Source: Chrysoperla carnea (taxonomy: Eukaryota > Arthropoda > Insecta > Neuroptera > Chrysopidae). Taken from it: 64,000 bases of DNA. The stretch lies in NCBI RefSeq assembly GCF_905475395.1, contig NC_058339.1:87244520-87308519 (forward strand). Reading direction: 5' to 3'. Both the position numbers and the translations under genes were made by a program. Below the pieces are notes generated by a model that did not search any database, was not told the DNA's origin, and worked only from the letters and a program-made list of their open reading frames with translations. Positions within the stretch are counted from its first letter, which is position 1. Every line of letters begins with the position of its first letter. Of this stretch, positions 39,790-52,180 are shown piece by piece.

Positions 39790-40135
39790 TAATTGACCCA
39801 AGTTTGCAACGCTTAGAAATATTGATAATACAAACAAAATTTTGGTATAGGCGTTTATAAAATCAACTAATTAGGCTGTTTCTGTTTGTCCGTTTTCTGT
39901 CCGTCTGTAAGCACGATAACTAACAAAAGAAAAGCGATACCAAATTTAAATTTTATAGCGTGCTCAGAACGTAAAAAGTGAGTTCGTAAATGAGCAACAT
40001 AGGACAATTGGGTCTTGGGTGGGACCCATTTTGTAAACCGTTAAGAATAGAACAAAAGTTTGAATGAAAAAATGTTGCATATAAGAATAAACAACTTTTG
40101 TTTGAAACATTTTTTCGTAAACATCATTGTTTTCC
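39790..40135 (-). repeat. Dispersed repeat family A, copy 3 (inverted, truncated)
   Basis: Matches roughly the distal half of copy 2 and stops near 40,135, lacking the TTGACTGAGTTAATTG end. Confidence 0.8.
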
Positions 40136-41126
40136 CATTTTCTCCAAAATTATAAAAGTAAAAATGGAAATGTGTAGGAAGCTGCAACTAGTGAGTTAGA
40201 TGAAAGATTTTCGAAATACAAAAAAAAGTTTTCTAAAAAATATTTCGAAAATTTTCAAAGCTAGAGCAAATGGCAACCGGGACCGTTCTAATTGTGTTTG
40301 TTTTTAAAAGTTCTCATATTTATTTTAAAATAGTTGAAACGTAACGCAGGAGCTGCGTAAGCTAAGCGAATTCCCTCGCGTAAGCTAAGCAAATTCCCTC
40401 CTCAAAAAGCGAATATTGCTTTTTTAATTTTTCAAGAATTCTTTGAAAATTAAGCGTCTAAAGAACAAATCACAACAGTGATTAAAACTTGGTACTTGGA
40501 GAAAAAAATTTTGTACTTTGAGAAAACATTTTCTATCCAAAAAGCTTAAATTGATTGATGCTTTGTGTAAGGTAAATTGAGCTTTGTGTAAGGTTATTAA
40601 AAATATCATTCTAATTTATGAATATATGACATTGAAACATTAATTTTAATTGAAACTTTTTTGAACAGCTTATCAGTGTAATCATATCCTCACAGATTCA
40701 TCCTGAAGATGATAAAGCATTATTATGACACACCATAATTCCACATGTCACGTAACCGGACAGGCCAGGCCCCCCTAACGCTACCAATATTATATATTTA
40801 AAAAAAAGGATATTATGTGTTAACTAATAATAAATATAACGCATATGGTGTTAAAATGAGCATAAGGGATTCTGACCCCGCAACGATTATGGACAGACAT
40901 ATCTCAGTCTCGACTATATAATAAATATAATAATGTAAGTATTGCATTTATTTTTAAATCATATAATATACAATAATAATTAAATATGATTTTGATTAGT
41001 GTTATGGTGTTAAATACTTAACAGACACTTTTTAAATATATATAGGGTCGATGTACACATCATATCATAACAGAACAGAACGCATATGAAATATTATTAA
41101 TTGTTTAAATATTAAGAATTATTACT
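40136..41126. other. AT-rich spacer with small duplications
   Basis: GCGTAAGCTAAGC-AATTCCCTC occurs twice near 40,356-40,401, and the TTGTGTAAGGTAAATTG/TTGTGTAAGGTT pair lies near 40,562-40,593. No gene. Confidence 0.5.
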
Positions 41127-41895
41127 ATACTAGCTTGATACTCGCCCGTTTTACTGGGCTTAAAAGTAAAAAACACCAAGGATCTGCTTCATCTATAATC
41201 ATCATTTTGAACCATAAATTACCGATTTCTGTATAAATTTAAAATAGTTAATGTCAGATTAATATTTATTTTTTTAATATCACTACATATTATAAAACAA
41301 AGTCGCTTTTTCTGTCCCTATGTCCGCTTAAATCTTTGAAACTATGCAACGGTTTTTTTTAATAGATAGAGTGATTCAAGAGGAAGGTTTTTATGTATAA
41401 TACATCCATATTATAGTAGAGTAAGGGGTTGAAATAGGGGTTAAAAGGGATATGCTTCAAAAACTAAAAAAGTTGTGCATCGATTAAGCTCAAATATTGA
41501 CACGATGTACAACCAGCTTCAAAGATCTATTGTCTATCTGTTATCTACTTTTAACCTTCGGAGGGTAGAAAGGTGAAGCAAGAAAGAGGGAAGGAATTAT
41601 CGAATATTTACAAATATACCTAAGTGGGGTATCAAATAAAAGAGCATGACGTGTACATTACAAAACTGTTATCCCACGCAAGGAAATGTGGAGGGAGGGG
41701 TGCAAGTGGGGATGTTGCCCAGCAAAGCGGGTAGTTCACAGCTAGTATCTTTATAAATTATAGCTCATGTGCTATTCTGAAGTATGAGCTATATTGCTGT
41801 ACAGTTTAATTAAAAACCATTCGCTAATTTTAGCGTGAAAGCGTAACAAACAAACAAACAAACAAACATCATTACTTTCGCATTTATAATATATA
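41127..41895 (+). repeat. Dispersed element family F, copy 1
   Basis: Begins ATACTAGCTTGATACTCGCC and ends with GTGAAAGCGTAAC, a CAAA microsatellite (41,849-41,868) and TTTCGCATTTATAATATATAG. The same ends flank 55,657-56,135. The tail resembles that of a repeat common in insect genomes; I cannot fix its class by eye. No ORF. Confidence 0.7.
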
Positions 41896-42109
41896 GAGAA
41901 GAGATGCATAGGAAGGTATACAGGATGAATCAAATAAAGTTTTCTTAAAAATCTTTCATAATATAACTAAAAAGTTCAAGTAAATAAAAAACTTTGAGTA
42001 GATCCCGTCTCCCGTTATCAACATAAATCCACTAGAGTTAGGTAAATAAAGATATTTTTTGATTATTTGTTTCATGTGCAGGCAAATTCTACATTTCGGA
42101 ACAGCTTTT

Positions 42110-42740
42110 ATTTTAAACTAGTTGTTAACTAGCCGCTTTGCTGGGCAACTCCAACTTTCAATACAAAGATTATTGTGTTATAATCTTTACTTTATATGTC
42201 GTCAATTATTCTCCTTTCGTTCACAAGTTCGTCCATTTTATTAATTTTGGTACGGAACTCTATTTTTTTTTTCTAAACAGCCCTTGTTACTGATAAATGA
42301 AACCTCTATACGTGATATAATTTTTCAAATCGGTTAAATACGTAGTACCTATCTACTCCTATATCTAGAAGGCATATTCTTGAAGCCTGTGGTCTAGTTC
42401 ATACCCCCCCCCTCCCCCCATAAAAGAGTTCACAACTTTTAAACTTTCATGTAACTCACAGTTTTTTAATGTACACCTTATGCCTTTTTATTTCATATCA
42501 GACTTGAGTATATTTGAAAATATTTGATCGTTCATTCCCACTTTTACTCCCTCCTCAATCCCATATCCCCTTGTGTCGGGGTTACAGTTTTGTAATGTAC
42601 ACGTCATGCTTTTTTATTTTATACTCCACTTGACTATATTTGAAGATATTCGTGTCAAAATTTGAGCTTAATCAATACAGAAGTTTTTAAGTGTTTTTAG
42701 TTGGAAGCACTCTCCTTTCAACAGCCCTTTTTTGGCATTA
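42110..42740 (-). repeat. Family F-related sequence, inverted and worn
   Basis: GTAATGTACACGTCATGC...TTTTATTT at about 42,593-42,625 is the reverse complement of a stretch near 41,640-41,670. TAGCCGCTTTGCTGGGC at 42,130 resembles the family F head. Likely two nested or broken copies. Confidence 0.5.
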
Positions 42741-45700
42741 AAAAGTAGCCTTTATCCCTTCTAGTATTATTATTAAACAAAATAAAATATGTTAAAGAAC
42801 AAGATGTAGATGTTGCTAATCGAGTTATGGCTCGTTGAATGAAGTATTCGGCTAAAACGGAAATGGGACGTTCAATGTTGAATAATGGAAAAACTGATTT
42901 AAATTTTTATACCTACAGTAGGTGAAAAGATCACTTTAAAATGTTAATCGTTAGCATCAAATAACGCAGCTGACATGCAAAAATCCACATCATAATTAAA
43001 TATAGAGATAGAATTGTAAAATTTGTTTCGAATTGTGGATGAAAAAAATGCATAAAAAAAAATTTATCATGGGTAAAATTTATCATCCCTAAAAATTCTA
43101 TTTTCTCCGTTGGTATTAGTTGTAATGTATAAATATACAATAGCTTTCTGGTTTCTTAAAATATAATCCATCACGGCTTATTTTATTTTTAATTATGGAC
43201 ATAAAAAAATAATACAATAAAATTCTTTTAACCTTGACCAAATCAATTATTAATTAATTCGGTAATTAATGATACAAATAATAAAAAAACTCAATTACCT
43301 ACCTACCATATTTTATTTAGAACATCGCGATAATTAGTATATCAGTTCGTATTGTGGTTGCATTTTATAATTAAGTAAGTAACTAAACCACTCCTACAGA
43401 CTAATTATTATATTCAATTAACAGTTTAATAAATAATAATTGTGACTATATTTATAAATAAATATATAACAATAATTAATTGTATTTTAATTAATCAAAA
43501 TTGTAATTTATTGTTGTTAAATTATTATTCATATTTTATTTTGATATTGGTCACTTATTTAATCGAATACAATTGCAATTGAATTTTCAGGATTGTTTTG
43601 AGATTAAAATATATTTTATCTTCGGAATCGATAGGCAACTTCTCTATGTGAAAAAATATATATATAATATGACTTCGAAAACGTACATAAAATTTAAAAG
43701 TCCGTAACCTGCTGGCAACATACATTTCCGTGGTTTAGTAAAAATCCAATCGTTGTTTGTGAAATTATTAACATTTTTATCAAATAAATTATTATTTCAC
43801 AATAAAAGTTTGTAAATTTTTGTTACAGTGGTTTTTAATATGCAGTAAAATAAAAATAAAAATTATAGAATTCTTTCAAAAAATTGTATTAAAAATACTA
43901 AAAACAAATTTTATTTTTAAGTGTACATTTTGTTGTGTAAAATTTCGATACTCTTTCACTTTAGTCAAGAGAGTCAAGAGAGTCAAGATAATATTCATAA
44001 AGGGCTTATCGAAATTTACGTACTCGACTCCAGTCAGTTCTTACACCCGCTTTCCCATTATGACATAATAAAATTTCCCTGTTAAAGTTCATTTGTGCAT
44101 TTAATATTATCAAAATTCTATAAAAACTTTTTCAATTTTGTTTGATTAACGGCAGACGACAACAGGTGATTAAAATTTTGGTTTTTCCGATAAGAATAAA
44201 AACAAAATTTCCTTGCTTATTTTACTTTTTGTGGCATTTTTTTTAGATTATTTGACCTTGGAAATGTATTGATTTATATGTTTTAATAATAGTTTGCGGC
44301 ATACGTCAATGAAGTTATATTCTTCAGTTAAACATTAGACCAACACTAAATATATTGATTTTTCTATTCTATTGGCGAATTTATTGAAACATTTAATAAG
44401 TAGCACTATGAGATTTACATCACTTAAGTTATCTTAAATTGTTAAACTTTTTGCGTCAAAAATTATTTGGAATTGCACTTACAATTACATATTTATTTTA
44501 AATTGCGCATTATGCCAAAAATTGAACGTATGAAGAACTATTTATATGTGATGTTAAAAATTTTAATAGTATCAGTTTGCATGTTACACGCACGTGAAAT
44601 ATTTGTTTATGTGTATTTTATGTTTTTTTTTTTTTTTTTAAATAATAATTATCATTAGTAAAGTAATCAAATTAGAAATATGATATCTATGCACGTCAAG
44701 TTCGAGGATATTCTTCAAACATCAATTATTTATTTGAAATATATAACAGGTCGAAAGCCAAGTATTTGATAGTCATTTCAGAACGGCTGCGGGTGGAAAT
44801 TTGAAAGGCTGTTGTCAAGATCATGTTTAATAACTTTTTCCTCTACGAAAACTTTAATTGTCTGGAACTTCATTTTCAAATCTAAATAATTAAATTCATT
44901 TTAAGAACTATTTCTCCATATTTCTATCAATAAAACGGTCGAACCGACTTGATTGAGAACATTTTATTGCTAAGTTTCCAAAAATTGGTTTACAAGAAAT
45001 AAATCGCATTTGTCGGGGTTTTTTTTAAATTTTGTAAACTTCACTTGTTGAAATCGGTTACCAAAATTGTACTTTTTGATACATTTTAATATGATTAGAA
45101 ATAAATTTTTCTCGGGAACATATATAAATAAATTATCAAGTAATAAAAACAAATTTATTTTTGCATTGTCTCTTTAAAGTCAAGGGGTACAAAAAAACCT
45201 ATTCTTCTCTATAACGTAAACGAAGTAATTGAAAATATATAAATACAAAAATATAAACGGGGAAAGTAATTATTATTAATGATAGGGAAAGTAAAAACTG
45301 CTTACTAAAAAAATTAATTATATTAACATTTTAGGTGTGGTCTTGTATCTGCTACAAATTAATCAGCTACCTTCTTATCTTTAATGAAAAATCTTAAAAT
45401 ATTATTTTGGACAGATGTTTAAAAAATTTTATGGGTCAAGTCATGACTAGAAACTATAACATAATCAATATCTACATACACTATGACGTAAACATTTATC
45501 GTGACAGATGGATAGACAGCAACCAGTTGTAAATGTTAAAAAAAAAAATAAACAGAAAACTTCACTCGTTCGTATCCTTACAAAACAGCTGATAGAAAAC
45601 AAAAAGGTTGGTGGCTTCTTGGTATACATGTAATAAATAAATATAGATATACTAAGAAAGAATCGTGTGTTGGTTGATGATGAAGGCTGACGATGATATC

Positions 45701-45837
45701 GATCGACTACACAATTCTCTGGAGGATGTACACTATATTTATTGAAATATATAGGCTGTACGCAGAAAAAATTTAAAAGCGCGTTTCTTATAACAAGAAA
45801 AGCCAATTTTAGACTTAAGGTTGATGACGAATTTTGT
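42741..45837. other. AT-rich non-coding DNA
   Basis: No supportable gene. A GTCAAGAGA triplet repeat lies at 43,963-43,989 inside a short plus-strand frame (43,820-44,068). Another frame at 45,465-45,806 on the minus strand is low-complexity and not credible as a gene. Confidence 0.45.
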
Positions 45838-46434
45838 TATCTTCATGAAGAAAAACTTTTCAAAAACAAATTAATATGCACTAAAAAATAAAAAAATAAC
45901 GATAATATAATGTAGTAAAATTATTGTTATTTTTGGAGTCGGTGTTAGCCAAGGAAACAACTATGACAGAACAGATTGCTACATTAGCTTGGCTGACACC
46001 GACTCCAAAAATAACAATAATTTCAACTACATTATATTTTCGTTATTTTTCATTTTTTAGTGTATATTTTTTCGTTAATTTGTCTTGAATTGTTTTTTTT
46101 TTTTGAAGTCGGTTTTTTTTTGTGAAAATTTTTATTTTGTGATTTTTAGTGAATCTGAAGTACACTAACTAATTTTTCACTAAAAAAAGAATCATCGAAA
46201 TCGGTTGGCGTAATATTGAGTTGAGTGCAAATTTAAAACTTTAATGGTTTTCTCATGGATGCCGATGTCAGAACTGGACCAAAATGAAATGGGACCACAC
46301 GGGAAGCACCAGCTATCCAAACAGAATCATCAAACTCTGTTCACCCAGTCAAAAGTTCTGAGGTAACACACATAAAAAAAATACAGTCGAATTGATAGCC
46401 TCCTCCGTTTTTGTTTGAAGTCGGTTAAAAAGTG
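45838..46434 (+). repeat. Composite hairpin repeat family B, copy 1
   Basis: The left part (about 45,875-46,065) is a long imperfect inverted repeat around a TGACAGAACAG core. The right part ends GAAGTCGGTTAAAAAGTG. The arrangement is the same as at 47,798-48,366. Confidence 0.8.
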
Positions 46435-46784
46435 AATATTTGACCTTTCTGGGAGTTTTATAAACCGAAGGCAGAGTTTTCGCCATCAAAACATTTATCA
46501 AAGCTAATGTTAAAGCCAAACAGAGGACATTTTATTGGTTACAACCTGTATGCTTATGTAGGATATTTGTAAAGCCACCTTTACGAATATATTTTTAATA
46601 TATTTCTCCATAAAAAACCGTCTATCTAAAACCTGAATATAAACTAATACCCTAACATGAATTTAAAGGGAAATTGTATTAAATTATACGTAGGACAAAC
46701 CATACATTCAACTTGTAAATCTACAACTTTCTTTAATGTTCTTTAACGAAAATTAGGTCACAAATTTTGTATATACAAAAAAAA

Positions 46785-47355
46785 CAAGTGAAAACAAACA
46801 ATTGACTGAGTTAATTGTTGAAATACCATGCATAGTCAGTGTTGATTTCTATATCACATTACACATACAAACATATGACACATACATAACTAATAATCAA
46901 ATATAGTACATATTATAAAATTTCCACCTAATTGGCGCCCTCACGGGTAAACAGTGATGTTTACGAAAAAATGTTTCTTACAAAAGTTGTTTAATTTTTG
47001 ATAAGGAACTTTTTTTACATTTAAACTTTTGTTCCATCTCTAACGGTTTACAAGATGGGTCATACGGATCCAAGATCCAATTGACCTATGATGCTCATTT
47101 ACGAACTTGACCTTACTTTTTACGTCCTGAGTACGCTGTAAAAATTTCAGCTCGATATCTTTTTTCGTTTTTGAGTTACCGTGTCCACAGACGGACGGAC
47201 GGACGGACGGACGGACAACCGGAAATGGACTAATTAGGTGATTTTATGAACACCTATGACAAATTTTTTTTCCTACCATCATTATTTTTAAGCGTTACAA
47301 ACTTTGGACTAAACTTAATATACTATGTATATTTCATATATACATGGTATAAAAA
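46785..47355 (+). repeat. Dispersed repeat family A, copy 4
   Basis: Direct copy of 3,565-4,150 with an expanded GACG microsatellite at about 47,190-47,214. It sits between the two family B copies. Confidence 0.85.
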
Positions 47356-47797
47356 TAACTGAATCTTGAATAGTAGAATACAATGCTTTAAATGACGGTT
47401 TTGTTTGTGTGAAAGGTGTGAGATAATTAATTGCGTTAAAATATCAAGCTGCTCCCAAAACTTTTTGTTTGTTAATTTTTTTTATATTAATAATTTATAC
47501 ACATATATGGTTTGCGTAGTCAAAAAAAAAAGTCTTTACCCACGAATTTGTTTATTAAATTAAAAAAGAATGAATTATTTTAATAAACCATTACGAAATA
47601 ATTATAATTCAATTATATAGTAATTGTCATTTACATGATAAATTAGTTGATTTCGACATAAGGTTTCCAACGGATTAATCATTTATTATATTTTAAAAAC
47701 TTTTATATATATTTTAAGAACTTGTAAGTACTAATAATTGTATAAATTTGTAAATTGTATTAGTATATTTCAAATTCTAATAAAGATAAAAATTTTT

Positions 47798-48366
47798 AAC
47801 AAAAAGAAAACCGACTTCAAAAGATAAACTTTTCCAAAACAAATGCACTAAAAAGTAAAAAAATAACGATAATATAATGTAATTAAAATAATTGTTATTT
47901 TTGAAGTCGGTGTCATTCAAGGAAACAACTCTGACAGAACAGTTTGCTACATTAGTTTGGCTGACACCGACTCCAAACATAACAATATAATTTTAACTAC
48001 ATTATATTATCGTTATTCTTTATTTTTTAGTGCATATTGATTTGTTTTGGAAAAGTTTTTCATTTGAAATCGGTTTTCTTTTTGTTAAAGAATCATCAAA
48101 ATCGGTTGGCGTTATATTGAGTTATTCGTCCTTTTGTCGTGCATACTTAATGCAAATTTAAGACTTTTATGGTTTTCTCATGGATGCCGTTGTCAGAACT
48201 GGACCATAATGAAATGGAACCACACGAGAAGCACCAGCTTTCAAATAGATAAAGAGTTATCAAAATCGGTTCACCCAGTCCTAAGTTCTGAAGTAACGCA
48301 CATAAAAAAAAATACAGTCGAATTGATAACTTCCTCCTTTTTTGTTTGAAGTCGGTTAAAAAGTAA
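47798..48366 (+). repeat. Composite hairpin repeat family B, copy 2
   Basis: The most complete copy. Its outer ends are inverted (AACCGACTTCAAA at about 47,808 versus TTTGAAGTCGGTTAAAAAG at about 48,346), and the left half is a palindrome of about 285 bases whose arms (47,803-47,910 and 47,965-48,085) fold around GGAAACAACTCTGACAGAAC. The frames on both strands are repeat-derived. Confidence 0.85.
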
Positions 48367-50190
48367 TATGATTTAAAATAGATGTATTTATTTGAAAATA
48401 CATAATTCATTCTTTTTATCACTAAAAATAAGTGTTTGGGGCTTGGAGAATTTTTTCTTAAAAAAAGTCCCTTTCAGGAGAGATTAAAATTGCAGACATT
48501 TTACATCATGCATGATTGTATAAAGATTTAAATCAGAGTTTGGCACCCAATTGTTGCGAATCTACAGCGATTAAAAAAAAAGGTAATTTGAATTTAACAT
48601 CGAACATTTTTTATCTTCAAAATTTTCTTCTACGTCCAAAGGTTTTGTATACAGAAGTTGAATTAGAATTCAAAAATCTTTAGCTCGCTATTATTTAGTA
48701 TTATCGTATTATCGGTGTCCGACAGATAGACAAAAATGAACAAATTGGGTGATTAATACTATAATTGTGTTTATAATATCATTATTTTTAAGGTAGTCCT
48801 TTCACTGGTTGGAAGTAAATCGTGCATTTTTTTAAAAATTAACATTATCGCGGAGAGGACCCCCTTAATTCAATATAATAAGAATTTGACTTCTTAAAAA
48901 AGTATAGCAAGAAAATATTGTCTTGAAAATCTAATTCTCAGTTTTTTTCATTCCATCTAATCGAAAAAGTATAGCAAGAAAATATTGTCTTAAATCAAAG
49001 TTTACTTGCTGCCTTAAAAACAAATTTTCCTGTTAGTACTTTTTTTCAGTCTATTATTCATTTCTCAATCATTTCGCAAAAACAGATATCTGAATATTTC
49101 GAAAATCTAATTTTCAGTTTTTTTCACTCCATCTAATCGATAACTGGCAGTGTAATTCAAGAAAAATTGGTAGGGTCTTACTTTCTCGTAAGACTGTCAA
49201 CAAATGTTAACATTTTTGACAAATTTTTTCACAAAAATTTATACGGTAAAGTGTGATTGAAACTTCACTATACGGTAGATAAAGACTGGCGGCGAAATGA
49301 CCTTGACATTGGCGGCGAAAGGACCTCTTTAAGTTTTTCTAACCTTTATAACAATGAATATTATGCGAATTTGCTATAATCATAAGGCATTTCGCTTATA
49401 TTCGACTTAAATTAGTTTCAGGTCAGACACGAATGGTTATATGTATTACAATCTTTATCCACTTTATATGAACATCTTTGTTAAATATGACGGACATTCT
49501 TTGACTTTAAAAATAAAGTCAACGATTAAATTTTATTAAATGATCACACGAAATTATTACGAACAGATAAAATATGTCGTTTAAAAGACAGATATTTTTA
49601 TAAATTTAATTTAAATTTACATAGTTTTAAGAGATATTCGATGAGAAAATCTTTGGAAAAAAATTTGAAATATTTAAAAAAAATGCTATCGAATCGGAAG
49701 TGTCATGTCTGTCTTTATTCATTATGCGGTTGTCTACGATAAATTAAATGAATCATTATAACAATTCGATAAAAAAATATTGTAGAGACAGGCAGCGCAG
49801 ACATACATATTTATAAAATTATAAAAATGCATTCATCCAAATCAATCAATTATATTTATATAACATTTTGAAATAAAAAAAAATCAATTCTGAGAAATCA
49901 CACACAAAAAATACGTGTTTCCGTTTAAAAAAACTTTATGATATTTTTTCCACTGCATTGATTAATTGATCTATTTAAAAGAATAGAAATTAAAATTGTA
50001 GTTTTTGATAAATGAATATCGTGTCTTGTGTTCAAGGTCGAATTGAAAATGTTCTTGTGTGAAAATACTCAGTGTATAGGTTTTCTTCTCCTTGATCTTA
50101 GTGATTCTTATGAAATCACAAGGAGCTTACTTTGATGTGCTTCGTCCATATGGAAAATTCTTTATTCAAATTTATTCAAATTTTGCAATT
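48367..50190. other. AT-rich non-coding DNA with local duplications
   Basis: AGTATAGCAAGAAAATATTG is repeated at 48,901 and 48,968; the intervening CAGTTTTTTTCA-TCCATCTAATCGA recurs near 49,116. GGCGGCGAAA-GACCT is present twice at 49,288-49,326. No gene. Confidence 0.5.
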
Positions 50191-50197
50191 TACTTAC

Positions 50198-50266
50198 GAT
50201 TTGGCATTTTTAATGTTGACTAATTATTAGACACTTACCTGAAATAAAAGAAATAATACATTAGTA
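50198..50266 (-). promoter_or_regulatory. Recursive splice site with 41-nt RS exon
   Basis: On the minus strand, in order: TACTAAT (50,266-50,260, branch-point-like), the pyrimidine tract TTTCTTTTATTT, CAG (50,241-50,239) directly abutting GTAAGT (50,238-50,233), and 41 bases after the AG a second strong donor GTAAGT (50,197-50,192). An AG|GTAAGT juxtaposition is the hallmark of recursive splicing in long introns, and the downstream donor matches the exon-definition form (RS exon). It lies 24 kb upstream of the TRIM-NHL start exon on the same strand. Alternatively it is an ordinary 41-nt leader exon. Confidence 0.6.
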
Positions 50267-50390
50267 TTTATAAATCAATAAAATAAAATATATTCATTTA
50301 ATAATTCGATTTTAATAGCATAATTTGGCTTAAAGTATTTCGATATCAAAATGAAAGTGTTAAAAAAAATTGAAATTTTGTGTGCCAATT

Positions 50391-50611
50391 AATGGTCCGG
50401 GAGCGGACTGCAAAATCACTTGACCCATCGGTAACCGGCTCAAACCATACTTTATCCACAAAGTTGACCTGGCAACCTATTATTTCTTAAAAAGGTAGAT
50501 TGAAATCTAAAACTTCACTTGAAAATTTTCTTGTTACCTTAAGGGTAAAGTTGGTATTTCAACATGGCATTACATGGCTCAAGTGATTTTGCATTCCGCT
50601 CTCGGACCATA
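50391..50611. mobile_element. 221-bp MITE with about 33-bp terminal inverted repeats
   Basis: The left end ATGGTCCGGGAGCGGACTGC and the right end, read inverted (ATGGTCCGAGAGCGGAATGC), continue together through AAAATCACTTGA; about three mismatches in 33. The interior has no ORF. Confidence 0.8.
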
Positions 50612-51240
50612 GTGAGTATTTACGATAAACTAATTATTAAAAACAGCCCCTTTTTTCATGGTGGATTGCTAAGTTGTGATAAATGTTGATGCTTTTAAAA
50701 ATGTTTTACGATTTAAAAATTTTTCTCAATATTCATACCAAAATTAAAAAATGTGCATAAAAGTGAAAAACGTTTGTTGGTAAAAGTACTGACTTTGATG
50801 GTTAATTTCTCCTAAACCGTACAGAGAATGGATATGAATTTTTAATTAATTTTTTCAATTTGTTGTATCGAAATTCCTTTCAGAGTTGAAATGAAAATGA
50901 TAACAAAAATTTAAAATTTTATTTATTAACTAATCACTCTTGTATAGATCCTTTGTGAAAAATTCATATCGATTCTCTGAAAGGATTATGAGAAATGTGC
51001 CTTTTTTTGATAAAAAAAAAACTGACTTTGATAGTTAATTTCTCATAAACCGTTCAGAGAATTGATTTGAATAATAGTATAAAAGGATGATTAATTGATA
51101 AATAAAATTTTAAAAAACTTTCAAAATATATGGTTTTTTGAGATTTTTCCATAACAGCAATGTATTTTATATCGATTTTCAATGATTGTTGTCTAAAAAA
51201 TTTGCTTGGATACCTAAGCTGAAATTTTAACCACAATATT
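50612..51240 (+). repeat. Dispersed repeat family H, copy 2
   Basis: Same phrase order as 36,800-37,320. Parts recur inverted within 50,925-51,000 (ATTCATATCGATTCTCTG), so the copy is internally rearranged. Confidence 0.6.
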
Positions 51241-52180
51241 CTTTGAGTAAAAGTCTACCTATAAAAATTTTGATCCTTTAAAAATTAAATATTGTTGTCA
51301 TACTTATTTATCCTTAAAATAAAATAAATTATACATAAATTTCAATTTTATTGATGAGTTCTTTGAAATTTGAGAATAAGCGTTCTTATACACAGAAAAG
51401 ACGCTTATACAGACAAGAAAAAATAAATTTGTCATCATTAAAAATGAAAACACTTTAGACAGCAACAAAAAAAAAAGTAAAGAAAGTAAAGACAATACAA
51501 TATATATATATATAGTTCTCAAATTACAAATAAAAGTTGTTAAGTAAATAAAAAGTTAAAAATTAATTATATGATTTTGTAAAATTGTTTTTAATTTGTA
51601 TGTGGTTAGTTAAGTTAGTTAAGTTGCAGTGTAGTATGGTGTATAGTTATGGTTGCATTTCATGATGATGATGTTGAGGTCAATCAATGACCCGCAGTCT
51701 AATTCATAAATACACGTGTAACACTTTAAATATTTTTTAATAGACCTTAATTTTATAAATGCATCATTCTATTATCGTCCATTCATGTATAAAAATATAT
51801 ATTGTTATAAATTACCAAATGGTCTACAAAAATGATACCTTCTAATAGGAATTAGAAGTAACAATGAGTGTTAACTTGTAGATTTAAAAAAAATTGCGTT
51901 TGTCAGACCTTGTTGTGCCCGAATTTTTCTATTTTTCAAAATTTTTGATCAAATGGTTTAGCATTTCGGATTTTTTCGATCATCTCATTGTTCGATTGTT
52001 CGGAACTGTTAGTACCTACAGCAAAGTATAATTTAAAATACTTCTGTTTTCAAAACTTTTACTACCAGAATATTTTCTATTTTTTCGAATTTTGGGTGAA
52101 TTGTTTAATTATTTCATTTTTGTCGAGCGGTATATTAGCAGCAACTAGTAAATCCACAAATGTTTAGTGGTGTACAATGA
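51241..52180. other. AT-rich spacer
   Basis: A TA microsatellite lies at about 51,499-51,514, with GTTAGTTAAGTTAGTTAAGTT near 51,606. No gene. Confidence 0.5.

Noticed and set aside
45465-45806. 113-codon minus-strand frame
   Set aside because: Low-complexity F/S/C-rich product typical of AT-rich antisense runs, without gene signals.
48134-48422. Overlapping frames on both strands near 48.2 kb
   Set aside because: They lie in repeat family B, whose other copy breaks both frames.
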